Positions 38,959 to 54,185 are shown, numbered from the stretch's first letter. The stretch is DNA of 64,000 bases from Fistularia commersonii (GCA_037954325.1 JBBMNZ010000006.1:4928001-4992000); one strand, 5' to 3'. Notes: generated from the letters alone by a model not told the origin. Numbers and translations are program-made.

Positions 38959-41900
38959 TTGAACGAATGGCTATATCTTTTGAACTTGTGGCTGGATTAC
39001 ACTGAATTTGAAATATATTGTGCAGAATCATGTCCTAAACAACTTATTTCAACAGCAGAAACCAGCTTGATGAAATTCATTATTTATTTCCACTCCGAAT
39101 CAATTATGCTTCAACCCAGTGACATAAGCACTTATTGAACGAATGGCTATATCTTTTGAACTTGTGGCTGGATTACACTGAATTTGACATATATTGTGCA
39201 GAATCATGTCCTGAACAAGATATGTCAACAACAGATACCAACTTGATGAAATTCAATAGGTATTTCCACTCCGAATCAAAAATGCTTCTACTCGGAGAAA
39301 TAAGCACTTTTGAACGAATGGCTATATCTTTTGAACCTGTGGCTGGATTACACTGAATTTGACATATATTGTGCAGAATTATGTCCTAAACAAGATATGT
39401 CAACAACAGAAACCAGCTTGATTAAATTCAATAGTTATTTCCACTCCGAATCAAAAACGCTTCAACTCGGACAGAGAAGCACTTTTTTGAAAGAATGGCT
39501 ATATCTTTTGAACCTGTGGCTGGATTACACTGAATTTGACATATATTGTGCAGAATCAAGTCCTAAACAACATATTTCAACAGCAGAAACCAGCTTGATG
39601 AAATTCATTAGTTATTTCCACTCTTTATCAAAAACGCTTTAACTCGGTGAGATTAGCACTTCTTTGAACGAATGGCTATATCTTTTGAACTTGTGGCTGG
39701 ATTACACTGAATTTGAAATATATTGTGCAGAATCATGTCCTAAACAACTTATTTCAACAGCAGAAACCAGCTTGATGAAATTCATTAGTTATTTCCACTC
39801 CGAATCAATTATGCTTCAACCCAGTGACATAAGCACTTATTGAACGAATGGCTATATCTTTTGAACTTGTGGCTGGATTACACTGAATTTGACATATATT
39901 GTGCGGAATCATGTCCTGAACAAGATATGTCAACAACAGAAACCAGCTTGATGAAATTCAATAGGTATTTCCACTCCGAATCAAAAATGCTTAAACTCGG
40001 AGAGATAAGCACTTTTGAACGAATTGCTATATCTTTTGAACCTGTGGCTGGATTACACTGAATTTGACATATATTGTGCAGAATCTTGTCCTAAACAACA
40101 TATTTCAACAGCCGAAACCAGTTTCATGAACATCATTAGTTATTTCCACTCCGAATCAAAAACGCTTCAACTCGGACAGATAAGCACTTTTTTGAACGAA
40201 TGGCAATATCTTTTGAACCTGTGGCTGGATTACACTGAATTTGACATATATTGTGCAGAATCAAGTCCTAAACAACATATTTCAACAGCAGAAACCAGCT
40301 TGATGAAATTCATTAGTTATTTCCACTCTGTATCAAAAACGCTTTAACTCGGTGAGATTAGCACTTCTTTGAACGAATGGCTATATCTTTTGAACTTCTG
40401 GCTGGATTACACTGAATTTGACATATGTTGTGCAGAATCATGTCCTAAACAACTTATTTCAACAGCAGAAACCAGCTTGATGAAATTCATTATTTATTTC
40501 CACTCCGAATCAATTATGCTTCAACCCAGTGACATAAGCACTTTTTGAACGAATTACTATATCTTTTGAACTTGTAGCTGGATTACACTGAATTTGAATC
40601 ATATTGTGCAGAATCATGTCCTAAACAAGATATGTCAACAACAGAAACCAGGTTGATTAAATTCAATAGTTATTTCCACTCCGAATCAAAAACGCTTCAA
40701 CTCGGACAGATAAGCACTTTTTTGAACGAATGGCTATGTCTTTTGAACCTGTGGCTGGATTACACTGAATTTGACATATATTGTGCAGAATCATGTCCTA
40801 AACAACATATTTCAACAGCGGAAATCAGCTTCATGAAATTCATGAGTTATTTCGAATCTGTATCAAAAACGCTTCAACTCGGTGAGATAAGCACTTTTTT
40901 GAACGAATGGCTATATCTTTTGAACCTGTGGCTGGATTACACTGAATTTGACATATATTGTGCAGAATCAAGTCCTAAACAACATATTTCAACAGCAGAA
41001 ACCAGCTTGATGAAATTCATTAGTTATTTCCACTCTTTATCAAAAACGCTTTAACTCGGTGAGATTAGCAGTTCTTTGAACGAATGGCTATATCTTTTGA
41101 ACTTGTGGCTGGATTACACTGAATTTGAAATATATTGTGCAGAATCATGTCCTAAACAACTTATTTCAACAGCAGAAACCAGCTTGATGAAATTCATTAG
41201 TTATTTCCACTCCGAATCAATTATGCTTCAACCCAGTGACATAAGCACTTATTGAACGAATGGCTATATCTTTTGAACTTGTGGCTGGATTACACTGAAT
41301 TTGACATATATTGTGTGGAATCATGTCCTGAACAAGATATGTCAACAACAGAAACCAGCTTGATGAAATTCAATAGGTATTTCCACTCCGAATCAAAAAC
41401 GCTTCAACTCGGACAGAAAAGCACTTTTTTGAACGAATGGCAATATCTTTTGAACCTGTGGCTGGATTACACTGAATTTGACATATATTGTGCAGAATCA
41501 AGTCCTAAACAACATATTTCAACAGCAGAAACCAGCTTGATGAAATTCATTAGTTATTTCCACTCCGAATCAATTATGCTTCAACCCAGTGACATAAGCA
41601 CTTCTTTGAACGAATGGCTATATCTTTTGAACTTGTGGCTGGATTACACTGAATTTGACATATATTGTGCGGAATCATGTCCTGAACAAGATATGTCAAC
41701 AACAGAAACCAGCTTGATGAAATTCAATAGGTATTTCCACTCCGAATCAAAAATGCTTCAACTCGGAGAGATAAGCACTTTTGAACGAATGGCTATATAT
41801 TTTAAACCTGTGGCTGGATTACACTGAATTTGACATATATTGTGCAGAATCTTGTCCTAAACAACATATTTCAACAGCCGACACCAGTTTCATGAAATTC

Positions 41901-44900
41901 ATTAGTTATTTCCACTCCGAATCAAAAACGCTTCAACTCGGACAGATAAGCACTTTTTTGAACGAATGGCAATATCTTTTGAACCTGTGGCTGGATTACA
42001 CTGAATTTGACATATATTGTGCAGAATCAAGTCCTAAACAACATATTTCAACAGCAGAAACCAGCTTGATGAAATTCATTAGTTATTTCCACTCTGTATC
42101 AAACACGCTTCAACTCGGTGAGATTAGAACTTCTTTGAACGAATGGCTATATCTTTTGAACTTGTGGCTGGATTACACTGAATTTGAAATATATTGTGCA
42201 GAATCATGTCCTAAACAACATATTTCAACAGCATAAACCAGCTTGATGAAATTCATTAGTTATTTCCAATCCGAATAAAAAAAGCTTCAACTGGGAGAGA
42301 AAAGCACTTTTTGAACGAATGGCTATATCTTTTGAACTTGTGGCTGGATTACACTGAATTTGACATATATCGTGCGGAATCATGTCCTGAACAAGATATG
42401 TCAACAACAGAAACCAGCTTGATGGAATTCAATAGGTATTTCCAATCCGAATAAAAGAAGCTTCAACTCGGAGAGATAAGCACTTTTTGAACGAATAGCT
42501 ATATCTTTTGAACCTGTGGCTGGATTACATTGAATTTGACATATATTGTGCAGAATCATGTCCTTAACAACATATTTCAACAGCCGAAACCATCTTGATG
42601 AAATTCATTAGTTATTTCCACTCCGAATCAAAAATGCTTCAACTCGGTGAGATAAGCACTTTTGAACGAATGGCTATATCTTTTGAACCTGTGGCTGGAT
42701 TACACTGTATTTGACATATATTGTGCAGAATCTTGTCCTAAACAACATATTTCAACAGCCGAAACCAGTTTCATGAAATTCATTAGTTATTTCCACTCCG
42801 AATCAAAAACGCTTCAACTCGGACAGATAAGCACTTTTTTGAACGAATGGCTCTATCTTTTGACCCTGTGGCTGGATTACACTGAATTTGACATATATTG
42901 TGCAGAATCATGTCCTAAACAACATATTCCATCAGCAGAAACCAGTTTGATGAAATTCATTAGCTATTGCCACTCCGAATTTAAAACGCTTCAACTCGGA
43001 CAGATAAGCACTTTTTGAACGAATGGCTATATCTTTTGAACCTGTGGCTGGATTACACTGAATTTGACATATATTGTTCAGAATCATGTCCTAAACAACA
43101 TATTTGAACAGCAGAAACCAGTTTCATGAAATTCATGAGTTATTTCCACTCTGTATCAAACACGCTTCAACTCGGTGAGATTAGCACTTCTTTGAACGAA
43201 TGGCTATATCTTTTGAACTTGTGGCTGGATTACACTGAATTTGACATATATTGTGCAGAATCATGTCCTAAACAACATATTTCAACAGCAGAAATCAGCT
43301 TCATGAAATTCATTAGTTATTTCAAATCTGTATCAAAAACGCTTCAACTCGGACAGATAAGCACTTTTTTGAACGAATGGCAATATCTTTTGAACCTGTG
43401 GCTGGATTACACTGAATTTGACATATATTGTGCAGAATCAAGTCCGAAACAATATATTTCAACAGCAGAAACCAGCTTGATGAAATTCATTAGTTATTCC
43501 ACTCTGCATCAAACACGCTTCAACTCGGTGAGATTAGCACTTCTTTGAACGAATGGCTATATCTTTTGAACTTGTGGCTGGATTACACTGAATATGAAAT
43601 ATATTGTGCAGAATCATGTCCTAAACAAGATATTTCAACAGCAGAAACCAGCTTGATGAAATTCATTAGTTATTTCCAATCCAAATAAAAAAAGCTTCAA
43701 CTCGGAGAGATAAGCACTTTTTGAACGAATGGCTATATCTTTTGAACTTGTGGCTGGATTACACTGAATTTGACATATACTGTGCGGAATCATGTCCTGA
43801 ACAAGATATGTCAACAACAGAAACCAGCTTGATGAAATTCAATAGGTATTTCCAATCCGAATAAAAAAAGCTTCAACTCGGAGAGATAAGCACTTTTTTA
43901 ACGAATACCTATATGTTTTGAATCTGTGGCTGGATTACATTGAATTTGACATATATTTTGCAGAATCATGTCCTTAACAACATATTTGAACAGCCGAAAC
44001 CAGCTTGATGAAATTCATTTGTTATTTCCACTCCGAATCAAAAATGCTTCAACCCGGTGATTAAGCACTTTTTGAACGAATTGCTATCTTTTGAAGTTGT
44101 GGCTGGATTACACTGAATTTGACACATATTGTGCAGAATCATGTCCTAAACAAGATACTTCAACAGCCGAAACCAGTTTGTTGAAAATTCACGAGTTATT
44201 TCCACTCCGAATCAAAAATGCTTCAACTCGGTGAGATAAGCTTTTTTTGAACGAATGGCTATATCTTTTGAACCTATGGCTGGATTACACTAAATTTGAC
44301 ATATATTGTGCAGAATCAAGTCCTAAAAAACATATTTCAACAGTAGAAACCAGTTTCATGAAATTCATTAGCTCTTTCCACTCCGAATCAATGATGCTTC
44401 AACACGGTGAGATAAGCACTTTTTGAACGAAATGCTATATCTTTTGAACTTGTGGCTGGATTACACTGAATTTGACATATATTGTGCAGTACCATGTCCT
44501 AAACAACATATTCCAAAAGCAGAAACCAGCTTGATGAAATTCATAACCTATTTCCCCTCCGAATCAAAAACGCTTTAACTCGGTGAGATAAGCACTTTTT
44601 GACCAAATGGCTATATCTTTCGAACCTGTGGTTGGATTACACTGCATTTGACATATATTGTGCAGAATTATGTCCTAAAAAACATATTTCAACAGCAGAA
44701 ACCAGCTTGATGAAATTCATTAGTTATTTCCACTCCGAATCAAAAACGCTTCAACTCGGAGAGATAAGCACTTTACAACAAATGGCTATATCTTTTCAAC
44801 CTGTGGCTGGATTACACTGAATTTGACATATATTGTGCAGAATCAAGACCTAAACAACATATTTCATCAGCAGAAACCAGCTTGATGAAATTCATGAGTT

Positions 44901-45126
44901 ATTTCCACTCTGTATCAAAAACGCTTCAACTCGGAGAGATAAGCACTTCTTTGAACGAATGGCTATATCTTTTGAACTTGTGGCTGGATTACACTGAATT
45001 TGTAACTCATTGTGCAGAATCATGTCCTAAACAACATATTTCAAAGGCAAAAACCATTTTGATGAATTTCATTAGTTATGTCCACTCCGAATCAATTCTG
45101 CTTCAACCTGGTGAGATGAGCACTTT
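38959..45126 (+). repeat. Region C higher-order unit 2 (6168 bp, 35 monomers)
   Basis: Near-identical tandem neighbour of unit 1 with one additional monomer around 40,166-40,342. Private changes include TTGTGTGGAATC near 41,312, AATCCAAATAAA near 43,680, CTTCAACACGGTG near 44,399 and AAACCATTTTG near 45,052. Contains one 877 bp pentamer. Holds the last GAATCATATTG-type monomer I see (near 40,593). Confidence 0.88.
43988..44864 (+). repeat. 877 bp pentamer, unit 2 (single copy)
   Basis: Same five monomers as 37,820-38,696 at offset 6168. Private change CAACACGGTGAG near 44,400 for CAACCCGGTGAG. Confidence 0.9.
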
Positions 45127-47153
45127 TTGAACGAATGGCTATATCTTTTGAACTTGTGGCTGGATTACACTGAATTTGAAATATATTGTGCAGAATCATG
45201 TCCTAAACAACATATTTCAACAGCAGAAACCAGCTTGATGAAATTCATGAGATATTGCCACTCTGTATCAAAAACGCTTCAACTCGGCGAGATAAGCACT
45301 TCTTTGAACGAATGGCTATATCTTTTGAACTTGTGGCTGGATTACACTGAATTTGACATATATTGTGCAGAATCATGTCCTTAAAAACATATTTCAACAG
45401 CAGAAACCAGCTTGATGAAATTCATTAGTTATTTCCACTTCGAATCAAAAATGCTTCAACTCGGAAATAAGCATTTTTTGAACGAATGGCTATATCTTTT
45501 GAACCTGTGGCTGGATTACACTGAATTTGACATATATTTTGAAGAATCATGTCCTTAACAACATATGTCAACAGCAGAAACCAGCTTGATGAAATTCATT
45601 AGTTATTTCCACTCCGAATCAATTATGCTTCAACCCAGTGACATAAGCACTTATTGAACGAATGGCTATATCTTTTGAACTTGTGGCTGGATTACACTGA
45701 ATTTGACATATATTGTGCGGAATCATGTCCTGAACAAGATATGTCAACAACAGAAACCAGCTTGATGAAATTCAATAGGTATTTCCACTCCGAATCAAAA
45801 ATGCTTAAACTCGGAGAGATAAGCACTTTTGAACGAATGGCTATATATTTTAAACCTGTGGCTGGATTACACTGAATTTGACATATATTGTGCAGAATCT
45901 TGTCCTAAACAACATATTTCAACAGCCGACACCAGTTTCATGAAATTCATTAGTTATTTCCACTCCGAATCAAAAACGCTTCAACTCGGACAGATAAGCA
46001 CTTTTTTGAACGAATGGCAATATCTTTTGAACCTGTGGCTGGATTACACTGAATTTCACATATTTTGTGCAGAATCAAGTCCTAAACAACATATTTCAAC
46101 AGCAGAAACCAGCTTGATGAAATTCATTAGTTATTTCCACTCTGTATCAAACACGCTTCAACTCGGTGAGATTAGAACTTCTTTGAACGAATGGCTATAT
46201 CTTTTGAACTTGTGGCTGGATTACACTGAATTTGAAATATATTGTGCAGAATCATGTCCTAAACAACATATTTCAACAGCATAAACCAGCTTGATGAAAT
46301 TCATTAGTTATTTCCAATCCGAATAAAAAAAGCTTCAACTGGGAGAGAAAAGCACTTTTTGAACGAATGGCTATATCTTTTGAACTTGTGGCTGGATTAC
46401 ACTGAATTTGACATATATCGTGCGGAATCATGTCCTGAACAAGATATGTCAACAACAGAAACCAGCTTGATGGAATTCAATAGGTATTTCCAATCCGAAT
46501 AAAATAAGCTTCAACTCGGAGAGATAAGCACTTTTTGAACGAATAGCTATATCTTTTGAACCTGTGGCTGGATTACATTGAATTTGACATATATTGTGCA
46601 GAATCATGTCCTTAACAACATATTTCAACAGCCGAAACCATCTTGATGAAATTCATTAGTTATTTCCACTCCGAATCAAAAATGCTTCAACTCGGTGAGA
46701 TAAGCACTTTTGAACGAATGGCTATATCTTTTGAACCTGTGGCTGGATTACACTGTATTTGACATATATTGTGCAGAATCTTGTCCTAAACAACATATTT
46801 CAACAGCCGAAACCAGTTTCATGAAATTCATTAGTTATTTCCACTCCGAATCAAAAACGCTTCAACTCGGACAGATAAGCACTTTTTTGAACGAATGGCT
46901 CTATCTTTTGACCCTGTGGCTGGATTACACTGAATTTGACATATACTGTGCGGAATCATGTCCTGAACAAGATATGTCAACAACAGAAACCAGCTTGATG
47001 AAATTCAATAGGTATTTCCAATCCGAATAAAAAAAGCTTCAACTCGGAGAGATAAGCACTTTTTTAACGAATACCTATATCTTTTGAACCTGTGGCTGGA
47101 TTACATTGAATTTGACATATATTTTGCAGAATCATGTCCTTAACAGCATATTT

Positions 47154-48029
47154 GAACAGCCGAAACCAGCTTGATGAAATTCATTTGTTATTTCCACTCC
47201 GAATCAAAAATGCTTCAACCCGGTGATTAAGCACTTTTTGAACGAATTGCTATCTTTTGAAGTTGTGGCTGGATTACACTGAATTTGACACATATTGTGC
47301 AGAATCATGTCCTAAACAAGATACTTCAACAGCCGAAACCAGTTTGTTGAAAATTCACGAGTTATTTCCACTCCGAATCAAAAATGCTTCAACTCGGTGA
47401 GATAAGCTTTTTTTGAACGAATGGCTATATCTTTTGAACCTGTGGCTGGATACACTAAATTTGACATATATTGTGCAGAATCAAGTCCTAAAAAACATAT
47501 TTCAACAGCAGAAACCAGTTTCATGAAATTCATTAGCTCTTTCCACTCCGAATCATTGATGCTTCAACCCGTTGAGATAAGCACTTTTTGAACGAAATGC
47601 TATATCTTTTGAACTTGTGGCTGGATTACACTGAATTTGACATATATTGTGCAGTACCATGTCCTAAACAACATATTCCAAAAGCAGAAACCAGCTTGAT
47701 GAAATTCATAACCTATTTCCCCTCCGAATCAAAAACGCTTTAACTCGGTGAGATAAGCACTTTTTGACCAAATGGCTATATCTTTCGAACCTGTGGTTGG
47801 ATTACACTGCATTTGACATATATTGTGCAGAATCATGTCCTAAAAAACATATTTCAACAGCAGAAACCAGCTTGATGAAATTCATTAGTTATTTCCACTC
47901 CGAATCAAAAACGCTTCAACTCGGAGAGATAAGCACTTTACAACAAATGGCTATATCTTTTCAACCTGTGGCTGGATTACACTGAATTTGACATATATTG
48001 TGCAGAATCAAGACCTAAACAACATATTT
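47154..48029 (+). repeat. Pentamer, unit 3, copy 1 (876 bp)
   Basis: First of two adjacent copies. One base shorter because GGATTACACTAAA has become GGATACACTAAA near 47,450. Carries the first-copy signature CATTGATGCTTC with CCCGTTGAG. Confidence 0.9.
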
Positions 48030-48906
48030 GAACAGCCGAAACCAGCTTGATGAAATTCATTTGTTATTTCCACTCCGAATCAAAAATGCTTCAACCCGGT
48101 GATTAAGCACTTTTTGAACGAATTGCTATCTTTTGAAGTTGTGGCTGGATTACACTGAATTTGACACATATTGTGCAGAATCATGTCCTAAACAAGATAC
48201 TTCAACAGCCGAAACCAGTTTGTTGAAAATTCACGAGTTATTTCCACTCCGAATCAAAAATGCTTCAACTCGGTGAGATAAGCTTTTTTTGAACGAATGG
48301 CTATATCTTTTGAACCTGTGGCTGGATTACACTAAATTTGACATATATTGTGCAGAATCAAGTCCTAAAAAACATATTTCAACAGCAGAAACCAGTTTCA
48401 TGAAATTCATTAGCTCTTTCCACTCCGAATCAATGATGCTTCAACCCGGTGAGATAAGCACTTTTTGAACGAAATGCTATATCTTTTGAACTTGTGGCTG
48501 GATTACACTGAATTTGACATATATTGTGCAGTACCATGTCCTAAACAACATATTCCAAAAGCAGAAACCAGCTTGATGAAATTCATAACCTATTTCCCCT
48601 CCGAATCAAAAACGCTTTAACTCGGTGAGATAAGCACTTTTTGACCAAATGGCTATATCTTTCGAACCTGTGGTTGGATTACACTGCATTTGACATATAT
48701 TGTGCAGAATCATGTCCTAAAAAACATATTTCAACAGCAGAAACCAGCTTGATGAAATTCATTAGTTATTTCCACTCCGAATCAAAAACGCTTCAACTCG
48801 GAGAGATAAGCACTTTACAACAAATGGCTATATCTTTTCAACCTGTGGCTGGATTACACTGAATTTGACATATATTGTGCAGAATCAAGACCTAAACAAC
48901 ATATTT
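48030..48906 (+). repeat. 877 bp pentamer, unit 3, copy 2
   Basis: Joined to copy 1 inside AACAACATATTT; the next bases are GAACAGCC at the internal join and CATCAGC at the outer end. Carries the last-copy signature CAATGATGCTTC with CCCGGTGAG. Confidence 0.9.
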
Positions 48907-51900
48907 CATCAGCAGAAACCAGCTTGATGAAATTCATGAGTTATTTCCACTCTGTATCAAAAACGCTTCAACTCGGTGAGATAAGCACTTCTTTGAACGA
49001 ATGGCTATATCTTTTGAACTTGTGGCTGGATTACACTGAATTTGTAACTCATTGTGCAGAATCATGTCCTAAACAACATATTTCAAAGGCAAAAACCAGT
49101 TTGATGAATTTCATTAGTTATGTCCACTCCGAATCAATTCTGCTTCAACCTGGTGAGATGAGCACTTTTTGAACGAATGGCTATATCTTTTGAACTTGTG
49201 GCTGGATTACACTGAATTTGAAATATATTGTGCAGAATCATGTCCTAAACAACATATTTCAACAGCAGAAACCAGCTTGATGAAATTCATGAGATATTGC
49301 CACTCTGTATCAAAAACGCTTCAACTCGGCGAGATAAGCACTTCTTTGAACGAATGGCTATATCTTTTGAACTTGTGGCTGGATTACACTGAATTTGACA
49401 TATATTGTGCAGAATCATGTCCTTAAAAACATATTTCATCAGCAGAAACCAGCTTGATGAAATTCATTAGTTATTTCCACTTCGAATCAAAAATGCTTCA
49501 ACTCGGAGATAAGCATTTTTTGAACGAATGGCTATATCTTTTGAACCTGTGGCTGGATTACACTGAATTTGACATATATTTTGAAGAATCATGTCCTTAA
49601 CAACATATGTCAACAGCAGAAACCAGCTTGATGAAATTCATTAGTTATTTCCACTCCGAATCAATTATGCTTCAACCCAGTGACATAAGCACTTATTGAA
49701 CGAATGGCTATATCTTTTGAACTTGTGGCTGGATTACACTGAATTTGACATATATTGTGCGGAATCATGTCCTGAACAAGATATGTCAACAACAGAAACC
49801 AGCTTGATGAAATTCAATAGGTATTTCCACTCCGAATCAAAAATGCTTAAACTCGGAGAGATAAGCACTTTTGAACGAATGGCTATATATTTTAAACCTG
49901 TGGCTGGATTACACTGAATTTGACATATATTGTGCAGAATCTTGTCCTAAACAACATATTTCAACAGCCGACACCAGTTTCATGAAATTCATTAGTTATT
50001 TCCACTCCGAATCAAAAACGCTTCAACTCGGACAGATAAGCACTTTTTTGAACGAATGGCAATATCTTTTGAACCTGTGGCTGGATTACACTGAATTTGA
50101 CATATATTGTGCAGAATCAAGTCCTAAACAACATATTTCAACAGCAGAAACCAGCTTGATGAAATTCATTAGTTATTTCCACTCTGTATCAAACACGCTT
50201 CAACTCGGTGAGATTAGAACTTCTTTGAACGAATGGCTATATCTTTTGAACTTGTGGCTGGATTACACTGAATTTGAAATATATTGTGCAGAATCATGTC
50301 CTAAACAACATATTTCAACAGCATAAACCAGCTTGATGAAATTCATTAGTTATTTCCAATCCGAATAAAAAAAGCTTCAACTGGGAGAGAAAAGCACTTT
50401 TTGAACGAATGGCTATATCTTTTGAACTTGTGGCTGGATTACACTGAATTTGACATATATCGTGCGGAATCATGTCCTGAACAAGATATGTCAACAACAG
50501 AAACCAGCTTGATGGAATTCAATAGGTATTTCCAATCCGAATAAAATAAGCTTCAACTCGGAGAGATAAGCACTTTTGAACGAATGGCTATATCTTTTGA
50601 ACCTGTGGCTGGATTACACTGTATTTGACATATATTGTGCAGAATCATGTCCTTAACAACATATTTCAACAGCAGAAACCAGCTTGATGAAATTCATTAG
50701 TTATTTCCACTCCGAATCAAAAACGCTTCAACTCGGACAGATAAGCACTTTTTTGAACGAATGGCTCTATCTTTTGACCCTGTGGCTGGATTACACTGAA
50801 TTTGACATATATTGTGCAGAATCATGTCCTAAACAACATATTCCATCAGCAGAAACCAGCTTGATGAAATTCATGAGTTATTCCACTCTGCATCAAACAC
50901 GCTTCAACTCGGTGAGATTAGCACTTCTTTGAACGAATGGCTATATCTTTTGAACTTGTGGCTGGATTACACTGAATATGAAATATATTGTGCAGAATCA
51001 TGTCCTAAACAAGATATTTCAACAGCAGAAACCAGCTTGATGAAATTCATTAGTTATTTCCAATCCGAATAAAAAACGCTTCAACTCGGACATTTAAGCA
51101 CTTTTTTGAACGAATGGCTATATCTTTTGTACCTGTGGCTGGATTACACTGTATTTGACATATATTGTGCAGAATCTTGTCCTAAACAACATATTTCAAC
51201 AGCCGAAACCAGCTTGATGAAATTCATTAGTTATTTCCACTCCGAATCAAAAACGCTTCAACTCGGACAGATAAGCACTTTTTTGAACGAATGGCTCTAT
51301 CTTTTGACCCTGTGGCTGGATTACACTGAATTTGACATATATTGTGCAGAATCATGTCCTAAACAACATATTCCATCAGCAGAAACCAGTTTGATGAAAT
51401 TCATTAGCTATTGCCACTCCGAATTTAAAACGCTTCAACTCGGACAGATAAGCACTTTTTGAACGAATGGCTATATCTTTTGAACCTGTGGCTGGATTAC
51501 ACTGAATTTGACATATATTGTTCAGAATCATGTCCTAAACAACATATTTGAACAGCAGAAACCAGTTTCATGAAATTCATGAGTTATTTCCACTCTGTAT
51601 CAAACACGCTTCAACTCGGTGAGATTAGCACTTCTTTGAACGAATGGCTATATCTTTTGAACTTGTGGCTGGATTACACTGAATTTGACATATATTGTGC
51701 AGAATCATGTCCTAAACAACATATTTCAACAGCAGAAATCAGCTTCATGAAATTCATTAGTTATTTCAAATCTGTATCAAAAACGCTTCAACTCGGACAG
51801 ATAAGCACTTTTTTGAACGAATGGCAATATCTTTTGAACCTGTGGCTGGATTACACTGAATTTGACATATATTGTGCAGAATCAAGTCCGAAACAATATA

Positions 51901-52431
51901 TTTCAACAGCAGAAACCAGCTTGATGAAATTCATTAGTTATTCCACTCTGCATCAAACACGCTTCAACTCGGTGAGATTAGCACTTCTATGAACGAATGG
52001 CTATATCTTTTGAACTTGTGGCTGGATTACACTGAATATGAAATATATTGTGCAGAATCATGTCCTAAACAAGATATTTCAACAGCAGAAACCAGCTTGA
52101 TGAAATTCATTAGTTATTTCCAATCCGAATAAAAAAAGCTTCAACTCGGAGAGATAAGCACTTTTTGAACGAATGGCTATATCTTTTGAACTTGTGGCTG
52201 GATTACACTGAATTTGACATATACTGTGCGGAATCATGTCCTGAACAAGATATGTCAACAACAGAAACCAGCTTGATGAAATTCAATAGGTATTTCCAAT
52301 CCGAATAAAAAAAGCTTCAACTCGGAGAGATAAGCACTTTTTTAACGAATACCTATATCTTTTGAACCTGTGGCTGGATTACATTGAATTTGACATATAT
52401 TTTGCAGAATCATGTCCTTAACAACATATTT

Positions 52432-53308
52432 GAACAGCCGAAACCAGCTTGATGAAATTCATTTGTTATTTCCACTCCGAATCAAAAATGCTTCAACCCG
52501 GTGATTAAGCACTTTTTGAACGAATTGCTATCTTTTGAAGTTGTGGCTGGATTACACTGAATTTGACACATATTGTGCAGAATCATGTCCTAAACAAGAT
52601 ACTTCAACAGCCGAAACCAGTTTGTTGAAAATTCACGAGTTATTTCCACTCCGAATCAAAAATGCTTCAACTCGGTGAGATAAGCTTTTTTTGAACGAAT
52701 GGCTATATCTTTTGAACCTGTGGCTGGATTACACTAAATTTGACATATATTGTGCAGAATCAAGTCCTAAAAAACATATTTCAACAGCAGAAACCAGTTT
52801 CATGAAATTCATTAGCTCTTTCCACTCCGAAACATTGATGCTTCAACCCGTTGAGATAAGCACTTTTTGAACGAAATGCTATATCTTTTGAACTTGTGGC
52901 TGGATTACACTGAATTTGACATATATTGTGCAGTACCATGTCCTGAACAAGATATTCCAAAAGCAGAAACCAGCTTGATGAAATTCATAACCTATTTCCC
53001 CTCCGAATCAAAAACGCTTTAACTCGGTGAGATAAGCACTTTTTGACCAAATGGCTATATCTTTCGAACCTGTGGTTGGATTACACTGCATTTGACATAT
53101 ATTGTGCAGAATCATGTCCTAAAAAACATATTTCAACAGCAGAAACCAGCTTGATGAAATTCATTAGTTATTTCCACTCCGAATCAAAAACGCTTCAACT
53201 CGGAGAGATAAGCACTTTACAACAAATGGCTATATCTTTTCAACCTGTGGCTGGATTACACTGAATTTGACATATATTGTGCAGAATCAAGACCTAAACA
53301 ACATATTT
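52432..53308 (+). repeat. 877 bp pentamer, unit 4, copy 1
   Basis: First-copy signature (CCCGTTGAG) with a private CCGAAACATTGATG near 52,827. Uses GTACCATGTCCTGAACAAG, not the CTAAACAAC form. Confidence 0.9.
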
Positions 53309-54185
53309 GAACAGCCGAAACCAGCTTGATGAAATTCATTTGTTATTTCCACTCCGAATCAAAAATGCTTCAACCCGGTGATTAAGCACTTTTTGAACGA
53401 ATTGCTATCTTTTGAAGTTGTGGCTGGATTACACTGAATTTGACACATATTGTGCAGAATCATGTCCTAAACAAGATACTTCAACAGCCGAAACCAGTTT
53501 GTTGAAAATTCACGAGTTATTTCCACTCCGAATCAAAAATGCTTCAACTCCTTGAGATAAGCACTTTTTGAACGAATGGCTATATCTTTTGAACCTGTGG
53601 CTGGATTACACTAAATTTGACATATATTGTGCAGAATCAAGTCCTAAAAAACATATTTCAACAGCAGAAACCAGTTTCATGAAATTCATTAGCTCTTTCC
53701 ACTCCGAATCAATGATGCTTCAACCCGGTGAGATAAGCACTTTTTGAACGAAATGCTATATCTTTTGAACTTGTGGCTGGATTACACTGAATTTGACATA
53801 TATTGTGCAGTACCATGTCCTGAACAAGATATTCCAAAAGCAGAAACCAGCTTGATGAAATTCATAACCTATTTCCCCTCCGAATCAAAAACGCTTTAAC
53901 TCGGTGAGATAAGCACTTTTTGACCAAATGGCTATATCTTTCGAACCTGTGGTTGGATTACACTGCATTTGACATATATTGTGCAGAATCATGTCCTAAA
54001 AAACATATTTCAACAGCAGAAACCAGCTTGATGAAATTCATTAGTTATTTCCACTCCGAATCAAAAACGCTTCAACTCGGAGAGATAAGCACTTTACAAC
54101 AAATGGCTATATCTTTTCAACCTGTGGCTGGATTACACTGAATTTGACATATATTGTGCAGAATCAAGACCTAAACAACATATTT
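53309..54185 (+). repeat. 877 bp pentamer, unit 4, copy 2
   Basis: Last-copy signature (CCCGGTGAG) with the CTGAACAAG form. Near 53,549 the usual CGGTGAGATAAGCTTT is replaced by CCTTGAGATAAGCACTTT. This removes the HindIII site present in the other copies and looks like a converted or mutated patch. Confidence 0.9.

Larger units (their letters stand above)
45127..49168 (+). repeat. Region C higher-order unit 3 (4042 bp, 23 monomers)
   Basis: Starts with a monomer marked by GAGATATTGCC (near 45,250), recurring at the start of units 4 to 7. Compared with unit 2 it lacks a five-monomer, 882 bp stretch at a junction near 46,935, where the offset to unit 2 changes from 4048 to 3166. It carries two 877 bp pentamers. 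Offset 4042 links 43,988-46,535 to 48,030-50,577. Private: GAATTTCACATATTTTG near 46,053. Confidence 0.85.
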
